DNA of 64,000 nt from Actinomadura kijaniata NBRC 14229 (GTDB lineage Bacteria > Actinomycetota > Actinomycetes > Streptosporangiales > Streptosporangiaceae). The stretch covers positions 1 to 64,000 of the forward strand of contig NZ_BCQR01000041.1 of assembly GCF_001552175.1 (NCBI RefSeq). Reading direction: 5' to 3'. The position numbers and the translations under genes were made by a program. Every line of letters starts with the position of its first letter. The first letter of the stretch is position 1. The notes beneath the pieces were generated by a model. The model searched no databases and was not told the origin of the DNA. It saw nothing but the letters and a program-made list of their open reading frames with translations. Shown one piece after another: positions 1 through 9,791 of the stretch.

Positions 1-8
1 ACGTGAAG

Positions 9-47
9 GAGGGCTTCCGCCACTCGGGGGCAATGGCGGAAGCCCTC
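9..47 (-). terminator. Hairpin terminator candidate
   Basis: A perfect 14-bp inverted repeat (arms 9-22 and 34-47, 11-nt loop) lies about 70 bases beyond the stop codon of the leftward amidotransferase gene. No T-tract follows on the minus strand, as is common in high-GC actinobacteria. It could also serve a rightward gene lying outside the window. Confidence 0.6.
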
Positions 48-114
48 GTCTGGTCTTCGGAACGCGGGGATCGGGCGTTACGGACTTCTCCCGAATTTTT
101 CCGCGAAACCGGGG

Positions 115-693
115 TCAGACGGTGGAACCGCAGGTGGTGAGCCAGTTCCGGAGCAGGTCGTGGCCGCCGACGGACAGCACGGACTCGGGATGGAACTGGA
201 CGCCCTCGATGCGCCGTTCCCGGTGCCGCAGCCCCATGATCACGCCGTCCTCGGTGCGGGCGGTGACCGCCAGGACGTCCGGAACGGTCGCGGGATCGAC
301 GGCCAGGGAGTGGTAGCGGGTCGCCGGGAACCCGTCGGGCAGGCCCGTGAACACGCCGCGCCCGTCGTGGTGGATCAGGCTCGTGTAGCCGTGCACGACG
401 TCGGGGGCGTGGCCGACGGTCGCGCCGAACACGTGGGCGATGGCCTGGTGGCCCAGGCAGACGCCGAGCAGCGGCAGGTCCCGTTCGGCCGCGTGCCGGA
501 CCAGGTCCAGGGAGATCCCGGCGTCGGCGGGGTGCCCCGGCCCGGGGCTGACCAGGACGCCGTCCACGTCCCCCGCGTCGGCGAGCGTCACGTCCGAGCG
601 GTCGGCGACCGCGCAGTCCGCGCCCAGCTCCCGCAGGTACTGGACGATGTTGAAGACGAAGCTGTCGTGGTTGTCCACCACCAGAACACGCAC
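115..693 (-). CDS. Anthranilate/aminodeoxychorismate synthase component II (glutamine amidotransferase)
   Basis: Class I glutamine amidotransferase subunit of 192 residues, the usual length. It hydrolyses glutamine and passes ammonia to a chorismate-using partner (TrpE or PabB) for tryptophan or folate synthesis. The oxyanion motif SPGPGHP is at residues 49-55, the nucleophile Cys79 lies in GVCLGHQ, and the catalytic His168 and Glu170 lie in QFHPES. The gene is the last of the leftward sortase-DUF881 group. In Mycobacterium the same position next to crgA and DUF881 is occupied by trpG. No component I gene is present here, so the choice between tryptophan and p-aminobenzoate synthesis is left open. 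Confidence 0.9.
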   Translation of the reverse strand: MRVLVVDNHDSFVFNIVQYLRELGADCAVADRSDVTLADAGDVDGVLVSPGPGHPADAGISLDLVRHAAERDLPLLGVCLGHQAIAHVFGATVGHAPDVVHGYTSLIHHDGRGVFTGLPDGFPATRYHSLAVDPATVPDVLAVTARTEDGVIMGLRHRERRIEGVQFHPESVLSVGGHDLLRNWLTTCGSTV

Positions 694-727
694 GTTCCCA
701 TTGTCGCCGAGGGAACGGGACCGGCGG

Positions 728-907
728 TCAGCCCTTCGGGGCCGGGGTCGTGCCGTCCACCACGCCGTGGTCGAACTGGACCTTCGGCTCCAGCCAGGGG
801 AAGACCAGGTACCACAGCACGATCCCGGCGGCGAGGACCAGGACGAGCGCGAGCGCGGCCCTGACGGGGCGGCTGCCGGGCAGGTTGCGCCAGATCCAGG
901 CGTACAC
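728..907 (-). CDS. Small single-pass membrane protein (59 aa)
   Basis: Short gene starting at GTG 907 with an AGGAGG site at 912-917 that overlaps the stop codon of the sortase gene, so the two are probably translationally coupled. The product starts MYAWIWRNLPGS and has one strong hydrophobic segment (about residues 18-38), then a short hydrophilic tail ending in TTPAPKG. Third codon positions are almost all G or C, as expected for a real gene here. Function is unknown. Its place between sortase E and the amidotransferase gene suggests a small envelope protein. Confidence 0.75.
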   Translation of the reverse strand: MYAWIWRNLPGSRPVRAALALVLVLAAGIVLWYLVFPWLEPKVQFDHGVVDGTTPAPKG

Positions 908-915
908 GGGGCCTC

Positions 916-1563
916 CTACTTTCCCGCCGCGGCGGGGGCGACGCGGGGCTTCTCGTCGACCAGCTCGCCGAAGACGATGAGGCGCTGGGCGGCGGAGTAC
1001 TTGGGGTGGCAGGTGGTGAGCGTGATCAGCCGCCGGGTGGGCTTGCGGCCGGGGTGCATGGGGACGGGGGAGGTGACCTCCACCGCCGTCGGCTGGACGA
1101 TCTTCCGGCCGGTGACCTCGTACACGTACTGCGTGTCGCGGGTGTCGATGAGGATCTGGTCACCCTCGCCGAGCTCGCCGACGCGGTTGAACGGAGCCGA
1201 GTAGGTGGTGCGGTGGCCGGAGACCACGAAGTTGCCGACCTCGCCGGGCAGCGCGCTGCCGGGGTAGTGGCCGGGGCCCTTGCGCAGGTCCGACAGTTCC
1301 ACGCCCTCGATGACCACGAACCGGTACTTCGGCCCGAACTTCGGGATGCGGATCATCGCGAGCCCGCTGCCGATCCGCACCTTCTCGGTGGTGACGTTCC
1401 GCGGGCGGGGGGCCTGCCAGGACCGCATCAGCTCCTGGTCGAGCCTCTGCTGCTGCTCCTGGGTGTAGCGGCCGGTCCCCCAGAGCTCGTAGGTCACGAA
1501 CAGCAGCAGGACCAGGCCCGCGGTGATGCACAGCTCGCCCAGCCCGCGGATGAGCATCCGCAC
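916..1563 (-). CDS. Class E sortase
   Basis: Membrane-anchored cysteine transpeptidase that links sorting-signal proteins to the cell wall. An N-terminal membrane segment (about residues 8-26) is followed by the sortase beta-barrel. Catalytic residues are His117 (SGHRTTY), Cys185 in the TLTTC motif, and Arg194 (AAQRLIV). Class E enzymes of actinobacteria usually recognise LAXTG-type signals. GTG 1563 is chosen because a GAGGGGG stretch lies 7 bases upstream; an ATG two codons later is the alternative. It lies between the DUF881 gene and a 59-residue membrane protein. No sortase substrate gene was seen in the window. Confidence 0.9.
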   Translation of the reverse strand: MRMLIRGLGELCITAGLVLLLFVTYELWGTGRYTQEQQQRLDQELMRSWQAPRPRNVTTEKVRIGSGLAMIRIPKFGPKYRFVVIEGVELSDLRKGPGHYPGSALPGEVGNFVVSGHRTTYSAPFNRVGELGEGDQILIDTRDTQYVYEVTGRKIVQPTAVEVTSPVPMHPGRKPTRRLITLTTCHPKYSAAQRLIVFGELVDEKPRVAPAAAGK

Positions 1564-1597
1564 CGCGCGTACCCCCTCACGTGTCGCGGCGCCGCGT

Positions 1598-2359
1598 TCA
1601 GTTCCCGCCGTCCCCGGGGGTGTCGTCCGGCACCGTCGCGTGGTTCACGGTCACGTTTCCGGTGTAGGCGGGCAGCGTCACCCCGTCCAGGGTGCGCTCC
1701 GCGTAACCGAGCCCGTATTCACGTACGTACTTCTTGTAGAGCGCGATCTGCGGAGAGGCGTCCAGCGCGGCCCGCAGCCGCCGCGGGTCTCCCACGGCGG
1801 TGATCCGGAACGGCGGCGAGTAGACGACCCCCTGCAGGATCAGCGTATTGCCCACGCACCGGACGGCGCTGGTGGAGATCACGCGTTGGTCCATTATTTG
1901 CATTCCGGTGGCGCCGCCCGCCCACAGGGCGTTCACGACCGCCTGCACGTCGGCCTGGTGGACGACCAGGTCGTCGGGGACCGGGCCGCCGCGCGCGGAG
2001 CCGCCCGGACGCTGCGGGGCGTCGTCCAGGGTGACGCGGACACCGGGGCCGCGCAGCGGTGTGAACCCGGCGCGGGCGGCCAGCCGGTCGGCGCCGGCCT
2101 GGGCCTGCCGGACGCGGAGGTCGTGCTCTCCGGCCTGCCGGGAGATACGGTCGACCTCGTGGCGGAGCCGCTGGTACTCGTCGCGGTCGCGGGCGGCGCG
2201 CCGCTGCTCGGCGGCGATCAGCTCGGTGAGGCGGGTGCGCCCGTCCTCGCGCAGGTCGGTACCGCGGGCCGTGCTCGCGCTCGCCGCGAACAGGGTTCCC
2301 GAGACAAGCGTGAGGGCTGGAATGATGCTTCCCCACGCGCGACGCCGTACGCTGCTCAC
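1598..2359 (-). CDS. DUF881 family envelope protein
   Basis: 253-residue protein with an N-terminal signal anchor (about residues 10-30), a coiled-coil region (about 35-90) and a C-terminal DUF881 domain containing the conserved run PGVRVTLDD and the later VNALWAGGA. DUF881 proteins are widespread in Gram-positive bacteria next to division genes; the biochemical role is unknown. Start GTG or ATG choices nearby do not change the domain. It diverges from crgA across an 81-bp spacer, the arrangement found beside crgA in many actinobacteria. Confidence 0.85.
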   Translation of the reverse strand: MSSVRRRAWGSIIPALTLVSGTLFAASASTARGTDLREDGRTRLTELIAAEQRRAARDRDEYQRLRHEVDRISRQAGEHDLRVRQAQAGADRLAARAGFTPLRGPGVRVTLDDAPQRPGGSARGGPVPDDLVVHQADVQAVVNALWAGGATGMQIMDQRVISTSAVRCVGNTLILQGVVYSPPFRITAVGDPRRLRAALDASPQIALYKKYVREYGLGYAERTLDGVTLPAYTGNVTVNHATVPDDTPGDGGN

Positions 2360-2440
2360 CAGCGACTACGCTAACCGACAAAACGACCATGCGCGGACCG
2401 GCGCTCCGGCCGCCAGCCGCCCGAGGAGATCGATCCCACC

Positions 2441-2698
2441 GTGGCCAAGTCCAAAGTGCGCAAGAAGGCCGTCTACACGCCGCCGCAGAAGTCCAAGGCC
2501 CCCGAGGTCAGCCCGCGTTGGCTGGCCCCCACGATGATCGCCCTCTGGCTGATCGGACTGGCCTGGATCGCGACGTTCTACGTGACCGCCAGCACCGGCA
2601 CGAAGGTGCCGGTCATGTCCGACCTGCAGAACTGGAACCTGGGCATCGGGTTCACCGCGATCATCCTCGGGGTGATCCTGTCGACCCGCTGGCGGTAG
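2441..2698 (+). CDS. crgA: Cell division protein CrgA
   Basis: 85-residue septum-associated membrane protein that, in Streptomyces and Mycobacterium, interacts with FtsZ and penicillin-binding proteins and coordinates septation. It has a basic N-terminus (MAKSKVRKK), two hydrophobic segments (about residues 28-48 and 66-82) and the family ending in GVILSTRWR. The start is GTG 2441, with GAGGAG about 12 bases upstream. It diverges from the DUF881 gene and converges on the rhomboid gene. Confidence 0.95.
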   Translation: MAKSKVRKKAVYTPPQKSKAPEVSPRWLAPTMIALWLIGLAWIATFYVTASTGTKVPVMSDLQNWNLGIGFTAIILGVILSTRWR

Positions 2699-2746
2699 CG
2701 GAAACGCCTTTCTTACCCCGCCTCCGGGGCGGCGAATCCACGAAAG

Positions 2747-2797
2747 TTATCCACACTCTGGGGATTCACCGCCTCGCCTTTCCCCAGGTTTTCCACA
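2747..2797. other. Two DnaA-box nonamers in a convergent spacer
   Basis: A perfect TTATCCACA lies at 2747-2755 and TTTTCCACA at 2789-2797, both on the plus strand, in the 178-bp spacer between convergent crgA and the rhomboid gene. They are 56 kb from the predicted oriC. The rest of the spacer is the strong hairpin at 2823-2864. DnaA binding is inferred from sequence alone. Confidence 0.55.
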
Positions 2798-2822
2798 GGT
2801 TTGCGTTTCGGGTGAAGAAGAC

Positions 2823-2864
2823 GGCGCCGCCGCGTTCCGGACTTTTCCGGAACGCGGCGGCGCC
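2823..2864. terminator. Bidirectional terminator
   Basis: Perfect 18-bp stem (2823-2840 with 2847-2864) and a 6-base loop (ACTTTT), placed between the convergent crgA and rhomboid genes. It can serve both. Confidence 0.85.
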
Positions 2865-2876
2865 GCGCGTTCCCGG

Positions 2877-3770
2877 TCAGCCGAGCAGCGGCTGGAGCTG
2901 GGCCGTCTTCACCAGGACCGCGGCGACCAGCGCCATCAGCACCACCGCCGTGGCGGTGACGTGCAGGGCCTGCTGGCGCGGCCCGCGCGGGACGTAGGCG
3001 TACGCCGCCGCCAGCACCCCGCCGGTGAGCAGGCCGCCGACATGGCCCTCCCAGGAGATTCCCGGCACCGCGAACGTGATCACCAGGTTGAGGCCCAGCA
3101 GGAACACGATCGGCCCCATCGGCGCGCCCGTCTTCCGGCTGAACACGAAGAACGCCGCGAACAACCCGAAGATCGCCCCGGACGCCCCGACCGCCGAGGA
3201 GGTCGGGGCCAGCGCGTACAGCAGCACCGACCCGCCGAGCCCCGCCAGCAGGTACAGCGCCAGGAACCGCCACCGGCCCAGCGCCTGCTCCAGGGCCGGG
3301 CCGATCGCCCACAGCGCCCACATGTTGAACAGGATGTGGGTCAGCCCGAACGATCCGCCGGCCGGCCGCTGGTGCAGGAACATCGAGGTGAACAGCCGGT
3401 ACCACTCGCCTCCGGCCACCCCGGCGAGCTCCCCGCCGGGCAGGTATCCGGCGCCGACCATCATGTAGTCGAGCACCACCCGCGGCGAGGCCAGCTCGGC
3501 GAGGTAGACCAGCACGCACGCGGCGATCAGTACGTAGGTGACCGCGGGGCGCGCCGCCGCGACCGCCCGCGCGCCGCCGGCCGTTCGCGGTTGGCGAACG
3601 CCGCGGTTGCCCTCGGCGACGCACTCCACGCACTGGAACCCGACCGACGCGTCCCGCATGCAGTCGGGGCAGATGTACCGGTCGCAGCGGGTACAGCGGA
3701 CATGGGTCTCGCGCCCCGGGTGCCGGTAACACGTCGGCGGGGCGGTCTCGGGCGCGTCGTCCGTGCTCAT
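2877..3770 (-). CDS. Rhomboid family intramembrane serine protease with N-terminal zinc finger
   Basis: 297-residue membrane protease. Residues 14-50 hold a B-box-like zinc finger (Cys14, His17, Cys26, Cys29, Cys34, Cys37, Cys47, Cys50). Six or more membrane segments follow. The catalytic pair is Ser197 in VGASGAIFG and His243 in WEGHVGG, with the conserved HILFN (145-149). The start is ATG 3770; the longer reading frame upstream overlaps the cyclophilin gene and is not coding. The zinc-finger-rhomboid combination beside cyclophilin and crgA is a standard actinobacterial arrangement. Substrates are unknown. Confidence 0.9.
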   Translation of the reverse strand: MSTDDAPETAPPTCYRHPGRETHVRCTRCDRYICPDCMRDASVGFQCVECVAEGNRGVRQPRTAGGARAVAAARPAVTYVLIAACVLVYLAELASPRVVLDYMMVGAGYLPGGELAGVAGGEWYRLFTSMFLHQRPAGGSFGLTHILFNMWALWAIGPALEQALGRWRFLALYLLAGLGGSVLLYALAPTSSAVGASGAIFGLFAAFFVFSRKTGAPMGPIVFLLGLNLVITFAVPGISWEGHVGGLLTGGVLAAAYAYVPRGPRQQALHVTATAVVLMALVAAVLVKTAQLQPLLG

Positions 3771-3820
3771 CAGTCGGCTCCGTGGGCGCGGGGGCTGCGG
3801 GGTCTCACCCTGGGTAACGA

Positions 3821-4345
3821 CTAACGCCGCTCGATCGTCACCGACTCGATGACGACGTCCTGGCGCGGACGGTCGTTCGCGCCGGTCGGGACGCCGGCGA
3901 TGGCGTCCACCACGTCGGTGCCCTCGATGACCTTGCCGAAGATGGTGTGCCGGCCGGTCAGGTGGCGGGTGTTGGCCACGTTGGTGGTGATGAAGAACTG
4001 CGAGCCGTTGGTGCCGGGCCCGGCGTTGGCCATCGCCAGCAGGTACGGCCGGTCGAACTTCAGCTCGGGGTGGAACTCGTCCTGGAACTGGTAGCCCGGG
4101 CCGCCGTAACCCTGCCCGAGCGGGTCCCCGCCCTGGATCATGAAGTCCGGGATGATGCGGTGGAAGATGGTGCCGTTGTAGAGCGGCTTCTTCGACACCT
4201 CGCCGGTCTCGGGGTGCTTCCACTCACGGGTGCCCTCGGCCAGCTCCACGAAGTTGGCCACGGTGATCGGGGCCTTGTCGGCGTAGAGCTGAGCGACGAT
4301 CTTGCCCTTGTTGGTGTTCAGCGTCGCAAAGATTTCGTTGGCCAC
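3821..4345 (-). CDS. ppiA: Peptidyl-prolyl cis-trans isomerase (cyclophilin)
   Basis: 174-residue cytoplasmic cyclophilin that isomerises Xaa-Pro bonds. It has the active-site signature FHRIIPDFMIQGG and downstream NGSQFFITT and RHTIFGKV. No signal peptide is present. The start is GTG 4345 with GAGGAGG nine bases upstream (4355-4361). It lies upstream of the rhomboid gene on the same strand, with 50 bp between. In Mycobacterium ppiA occupies the same place between the gyrA-tRNA block and crgA. Confidence 0.95.
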   Translation of the reverse strand: MANEIFATLNTNKGKIVAQLYADKAPITVANFVELAEGTREWKHPETGEVSKKPLYNGTIFHRIIPDFMIQGGDPLGQGYGGPGYQFQDEFHPELKFDRPYLLAMANAGPGTNGSQFFITTNVANTRHLTGRHTIFGKVIEGTDVVDAIAGVPTGANDRPRQDVVIESVTIERR

Positions 4346-4515
4346 GGCTGGCCGCCTCCTCGTCGGAAGTCATGTACATGCTGCGTACGGACCATGCTGG
4401 CCCGCCGCACCCCCACCCCGCCTACCCAGCGTCACCATGTGATCACCAGCACAGGGTTTGTCCCCCGCTCGTTGGGAAGGCTGACGGACAGGACCTCGCA
4501 AACAGGGAGGTTAGC

Positions 4516-5004
4516 GTGTCCCTAACGATGAACATCCGTCGCAACCGTCAGGCCGCGATGGCCCGGTCCCGTCTGGAGCGCGCCCAGGAGGCGTACCTGC
4601 AGGCGATGACCGCGTGCCGGGGCGGGGTCGGTGCCGCGTCGGAGCGCATCGCCCCCGCCGCCGAACGCACCCGCGACATGGCGGCCGAACGTCTGCTGCT
4701 CGCGCGTGGCTGGAGCGCGCCTCGGTTGGAGACCGCCGCGCACTACGTGGAGGCCGACCTCGCGCCGCGTGTGAGCTCGTTCCTGGCCGACATGGCGCAC
4801 CGGGTCGAGCCCGAGCAGCCCCAGCGGAGCCGCAAGGCGATCGTGGGCATGGCGGTCGCCGTGGCGGCGATCGGCGTGGCGGGCGTGATGGCGACCCGGC
4901 GCAACAACGCGTTGAGCTGGACCGAGATGGAGTCCGAAGTCGAGCGGAAGGCCCGCGAGGCGGCGGACACCACCGGGTCCGACGACAAGGTGCGCTCGAC
5001 GTGA
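4516..5004 (+). CDS. Membrane-anchored hypothetical protein (162 aa)
   Basis: Start GTG 4516 has GGGAGG five bases upstream; an ATG four codons later is possible. The protein has an N-terminal helical, coiled-coil-like part rich in Ala, Glu and Arg (residues about 10-95), one membrane segment (IVGMAVAVAAIGVAGVM, about 112-128) and an acidic, hydrophilic tail. No enzyme motif is visible. It diverges from the cyclophilin gene, the position of the small membrane protein gene Rv0008c in Mycobacterium; homology to that protein is only a guess. Confidence 0.8.
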   Translation: MSLTMNIRRNRQAAMARSRLERAQEAYLQAMTACRGGVGAASERIAPAAERTRDMAAERLLLARGWSAPRLETAAHYVEADLAPRVSSFLADMAHRVEPEQPQRSRKAIVGMAVAVAAIGVAGVMATRRNNALSWTEMESEVERKAREAADTTGSDDKVRST

Positions 5005-5020
5005 CCGCAGGCATGGTGAA

Positions 5021-5053
5021 CCGAGGGCCCGGTCCCGATGACCGGGCCCTCGG
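5021..5053 (+). terminator. Hairpin terminator
   Basis: Perfect 13-bp stem (5021-5033 with 5041-5053) and a 7-base loop, 16 bases after the stop of the membrane protein gene. Confidence 0.75.
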
Positions 5054-5129
5054 CCTGTGCCGGGGCCCCGGCCGGCGGCGGTGTCCCGGCCGGTAAGGGG
5101 GACCGGACGGACCGCGGGCTACCAACCGG

Positions 5130-5135
5130 TACGGT
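5130..5135 (+). promoter_or_regulatory. -10 box of a leaderless promoter
   Basis: TACGGT ends 7 bases before ATG 5143 and there is no ribosome-binding site, so transcription probably begins at or next to the start codon. The -35 region is weak. Confidence 0.45.
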
Positions 5136-5142
5136 GGGCGCC

Positions 5143-5961
5143 ATGTCGCCGAACGTCCGTTCCCTCCGGCACCTGATCAAGGACCGGTTCCACCGGGGCA
5201 TGCACCTGGCCGTCCACCGGGGCTGGGAGTGGGTCCAGCGCCACGGCGAGATCACTCCGCACACCCCCGGCCGCCGCCGGTTCGCCTATCTGGGCGAGGG
5301 CGCGTGCATCGGCTTCCCGGTCGGCTCCCTGTACGGCGAGCCGTGGATCTCGATCGGCGACCACACCCTGGTGGGCACGCACGTCACGATCTCCGCGGGC
5401 TTCGTGCCCGGCCTGGACCTGGGCCCGGACGTCATCGTGCGGATCGGCCGGGGCTGCTCGCTGGGCCGCGGCACGCACATCGTCGGCCACCAGTCCATCG
5501 AGATCGGCGACGACGTCTTCACCGGCCCCAACGTCTACATCACCGACCAGAACCACACCTACGGCGACCCGGACACGCCCATCGGCCGCCAGTGGCCGGA
5601 GAACAACCCGGTGGTCATCGGCGACGGCTGCTGGATCGGCACCGGCGCGATCATCCTTCCCGGCACGCGGCTGGGCCGGAACGTGGCGGTCGCGGGCGGC
5701 GCGGTGGTCCGGGGCGAGTTCCCCGACCACTCGGTGATCGGCGGCGTCCCCGCCAAGGTCCTGCGCAGCTACGACGAGGACGCCGGGTGGGACCCGCCGC
5801 TGCGCAACCAGTCGGTCATCTCCCTGGAGGAGCTGGCGGCCCTGTCGATGGACGGCATGGAGGGGCTCCAGATCCTCCAGGACCGGCTGCGCGAGGAGGA
5901 CCGGCGCCGGGTGAGGGACCGCGCCCGCGAGGAGGAGACCCTGCGGGAGGAGGCGGGCTGA
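5143..5961 (+). CDS. Left-handed beta-helix acyltransferase (WbbJ/maltose O-acetyltransferase type)
   Basis: 272-residue transferase with a hexapeptide-repeat beta-helix (about residues 60-215), including IGDGCWIGTGAIILPGT and VIGGVPAKVLRSY, typical of enzymes that acetylate sugars or other hydroxyl or amino groups using acetyl-CoA. The catalytic-type His lies in DQNHTYGDP. An N-terminal helical extension (1-55) and a charged C-terminal coil (about 225-272) flank the helix. It is a single-gene unit between a terminator and a convergent regulator gene. The substrate is unknown. Confidence 0.85.
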   Translation: MSPNVRSLRHLIKDRFHRGMHLAVHRGWEWVQRHGEITPHTPGRRRFAYLGEGACIGFPVGSLYGEPWISIGDHTLVGTHVTISAGFVPGLDLGPDVIVRIGRGCSLGRGTHIVGHQSIEIGDDVFTGPNVYITDQNHTYGDPDTPIGRQWPENNPVVIGDGCWIGTGAIILPGTRLGRNVAVAGGAVVRGEFPDHSVIGGVPAKVLRSYDEDAGWDPPLRNQSVISLEELAALSMDGMEGLQILQDRLREEDRRRVRDRAREEETLREEAG

Positions 5962-5974
5962 GCCCCGCACCCCC

Positions 5975-6751
5975 TCAGGCCCCCTCCCGGAAGAAGCGGG
6001 CGGTGGCGTCGTCGGCGGGGAAGTACGCCTCGACGGCGATCTCCTCCAGCGTGACGTCGAAGGCGGCGCCGAACGTCGTGACGGTGTTGATGAAGCACAG
6101 CTCCGCCCCGCGATGGCGGATGCGGAGGGGCAGCGCGATGTCGGCCGGGTCGGGCGGCGGCGGATCGTCCTCGGGGCCGTAGGACAGCAGTTCCTCGTAC
6201 AGCGCGCTCAGTTCCGGGTCGCCGCTCCGGGCCACCTGGCGGGCGAGCCGGGGCAGCAGGTGGGCGCGGACCTGGTCGAGGTTGCGCAGGCGCGGCGCGA
6301 ACCCGTCCGGGTGCAGGCCCAGCCGCATCATGTTGACCGGCGGCTCCAGCAACGACGGCTCGACGTCCTCCAGGAAGACGTCGATGGCCGCGTTGGCGGA
6401 CAGCAGGTTCCAGCGGCGGTCCACGGCCAGCGCCGGATACGGTTCGTGCCCGCGCAGGATCTGCTCCAGGGCGCCGCGCGCCGAGGCCAGGTCCGGGTCC
6501 TCCAGCGGCCGTTCCCGAACGACGGGCGCGTGCCCGGCCGCCACCAGCAGCCGGTTGCGCTCCCGTAGCGGGACGCCCAGATGCTCGGCCAGCCGCAGCA
6601 CCATCGCGCTGCTGGGGATGGTCCGCCCCGTCTCCACGAAGCTGACGTGCCGGGCGGACACGTCCGCCTGGATGGCCAGGTCAAGCTGGCTGAGCCCGCT
6701 GCGGTGCCGCCACTCGCGCAGCAGGTCCCCGATCGGCCGATCCCCCGTCAT
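5975..6751 (-). CDS. XRE-type regulator with MmyB-like ligand domain
   Basis: 258-residue regulator. An N-terminal helix-turn-helix (about residues 8-65, with LSQLDLAIQADVSARHVSF) is joined to a C-terminal MmyB-like domain (about 95-250, PAL-VDRRWNLLSAN and later FPADD), a PAS-like fold proposed to bind small hydrophobic ligands. The start is ATG 6751. It is divergent from the SnoaL-like gene across 88 bp, and regulators of this family often control the adjacent divergent gene, so that gene is the likely target. Confidence 0.85.
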   Translation of the reverse strand: MTGDRPIGDLLREWRHRSGLSQLDLAIQADVSARHVSFVETGRTIPSSAMVLRLAEHLGVPLRERNRLLVAAGHAPVVRERPLEDPDLASARGALEQILRGHEPYPALAVDRRWNLLSANAAIDVFLEDVEPSLLEPPVNMMRLGLHPDGFAPRLRNLDQVRAHLLPRLARQVARSGDPELSALYEELLSYGPEDDPPPPDPADIALPLRIRHRGAELCFINTVTTFGAAFDVTLEEIAVEAYFPADDATARFFREGA

Positions 6752-6839
6752 GCGGTGATTATCGCCGCTCCGCACCGGCCGCCGCGATGACAAGGCATGT
6801 AATCGACAGGAGCGGGTGGCGGCGGGGACGGTGGGCGGC

Positions 6840-7220
6840 ATGAGCGAAGACAGCAAGGCCACACACAACAAGCGGCTCGTCATCGACGGCTTCCGGAGGT
6901 TCGCGGCGGGGGACGTCGAGGTGCTCCGCACGCTCCTGCGGGAGGACTTCGTCGAGCACAGCCCGGACAACCCCTCCGGGCGGGAGGCGTTCATGGCGTT
7001 CATCGCGCGGGCTCCCGTGGCCCGCGCCCGGCTCGACCTCAAGCGGGTCGTCGCCGACGACGACCACGTGGTGACGCACTACCACATGACCACCGACGAC
7101 GACCCGCGCGGCGTCGCCGTGGTCGACATCTGGCGGATGGTCGACGGCCGGATCGCCGAGCACTGGGACGTGCTCCAGCCGGTGCCCGACGCCGCGCGGA
7201 CCCCCCACGGCATGTTCTGA
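6840..7220 (+). CDS. SnoaL-like / nuclear transport factor 2-fold protein
   Basis: 126-residue protein of the SnoaL-like polyketide cyclase/NTF2 fold (HNKRLVIDGFRRFAAGDV near the start, then VVDIWRMVDGRIAEHWDVLQ near the end). The ATG at 6840 is preferred because the conserved part starts directly after it; a GTG at 6816 is in frame but too close to its AGGAG site. Such proteins are isomerases, cyclases or binding proteins, and the role here is unknown. It is divergent from, and probably regulated by, the MmyB-like regulator. Confidence 0.75.
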   Translation: MSEDSKATHNKRLVIDGFRRFAAGDVEVLRTLLREDFVEHSPDNPSGREAFMAFIARAPVARARLDLKRVVADDDHVVTHYHMTTDDDPRGVAVVDIWRMVDGRIAEHWDVLQPVPDAARTPHGMF

Positions 7221-7256
7221 GCGGGCGCCGCCGCCGGACCGTCTTCCGAACGTGAA

Positions 7257-7286
7257 CGAGCCCCGCCCGGGGCCGGGCGGGGCTCG
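7257..7286. terminator. Bidirectional terminator
   Basis: Perfect 14-bp stem (7257-7270 with 7273-7286) in the 79-bp spacer between the convergent SnoaL-like and helicase genes. Confidence 0.75.
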
Positions 7287-7299
7287 CACATGTCACACG

Positions 7300-8961
<1,662 letters not shown>

Positions 8962-9167
8962 GCAATACCTTCCGAGAGGGGGGCACGTCTCAAGGAGGCA
9001 TCGCGGGATCGGCGATGTGCGGCCTGCAAGGACGAGCCTGACGCGTTCGGCGTCGTAAGAGTGATTTGTTCAGTCTAACGTCGTCGGGGCCCCTGGTTAT
9101 GCCCCGTCCCACAGGGTGAAACGGATCTCACCTCCGCGCCGGCCCGCTTCCGCCCCGCCGGACGGGC

Positions 9168-9206
9168 CCCGGCACCGGGTCCGGACGGGTCCGGACCGGC
9201 GCCGGG
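9168..9206 (-). terminator. Hairpin terminator candidate
   Basis: Long GC-rich inverted repeat with two single-base interruptions (9168-9186 with 9189-9206), just downstream of the leftward rhodanese gene. The rest of the 8962-9236 spacer is the helicase leader and shows nothing else. Confidence 0.55.
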
Positions 9207-9236
9207 ACGGGCGGCTCGCGCTCCCCTCCGGGGCGG

Positions 9237-9695
9237 TCAGCAGGCGCAGGTCAGCCCGTTGATCGGGGCCGTGAGCGGGTCGGGGGAGCGGCGGGTGACG
9301 CCCGCCGACGTCGCCACCGGATAGCCCTCGCGCGCCCAGTACTCGAAGCCGCCGATCATTTCCTTGACCGGGTACCCGAGGCGGGCGAACTCCAGGGCGG
9401 CCTTCTGCGCGCCGTTGCAGCCTGGACCCCAGCAGTAGACGACCACGGTGGCGCCGCGGGGGACCAGCGCCGCGGCGCGCTCGGCGATCTCGGCGGTGGG
9501 CAGGTGGATCGCGCCCTCGACGTGACCCTGGTCCCAGCTCGCCCGGTTGCGGGAGTCCACCACGACGACGTCCGGGGCGTTCGCGGCCAGGTCGGCGGCG
9601 ACGTCGGAGGCGTCGGTCTCGAACGCCAGGCGGGCGGCGAAGTGCGCGGCGGCCTCGGCGGCGGGGGCGGCGGGAACCTGGGTGACCAGCGGCAT
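9237..9695 (-). CDS. Rhodanese-like sulfurtransferase
   Basis: 152-residue single rhodanese domain. The residue expected to carry persulfide sulfur is Cys88 in the loop CWGPGC, preceded by VVVY. The CDC25-like features DSRNRASWDQGHVEGA (47-62) and a C-terminal ending INGLTCAC are present. The start is ATG 9695 with GGAGGAG upstream. Rhodaneses move sulfur from thiosulfate or cysteine-derived persulfide to acceptors. It is divergent from the GlxA-type regulator across 96 bp and is the most probable target of that regulator. Confidence 0.85.
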   Translation of the reverse strand: MPLVTQVPAAPAAEAAAHFAARLAFETDASDVAADLAANAPDVVVVDSRNRASWDQGHVEGAIHLPTAEIAERAAALVPRGATVVVYCWGPGCNGAQKAALEFARLGYPVKEMIGGFEYWAREGYPVATSAGVTRRSPDPLTAPINGLTCAC

Positions 9696-9779
9696 CGGTA
9701 CTCCTCCTTCGTTCGGGGACGTCTCGATCCTGGCGGGCGGGGGAGCCGTCCCGACAGTGGCACGAACGCCGTTCACCGC

Positions 9780-9785
9780 TAAGAT
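9780..9785 (+). promoter_or_regulatory. -10 box of a leaderless promoter
   Basis: TAAGAT ends six bases before ATG 9792, with no ribosome-binding site in between. Confidence 0.45.
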
Positions 9786-9791
9786 CTCGCC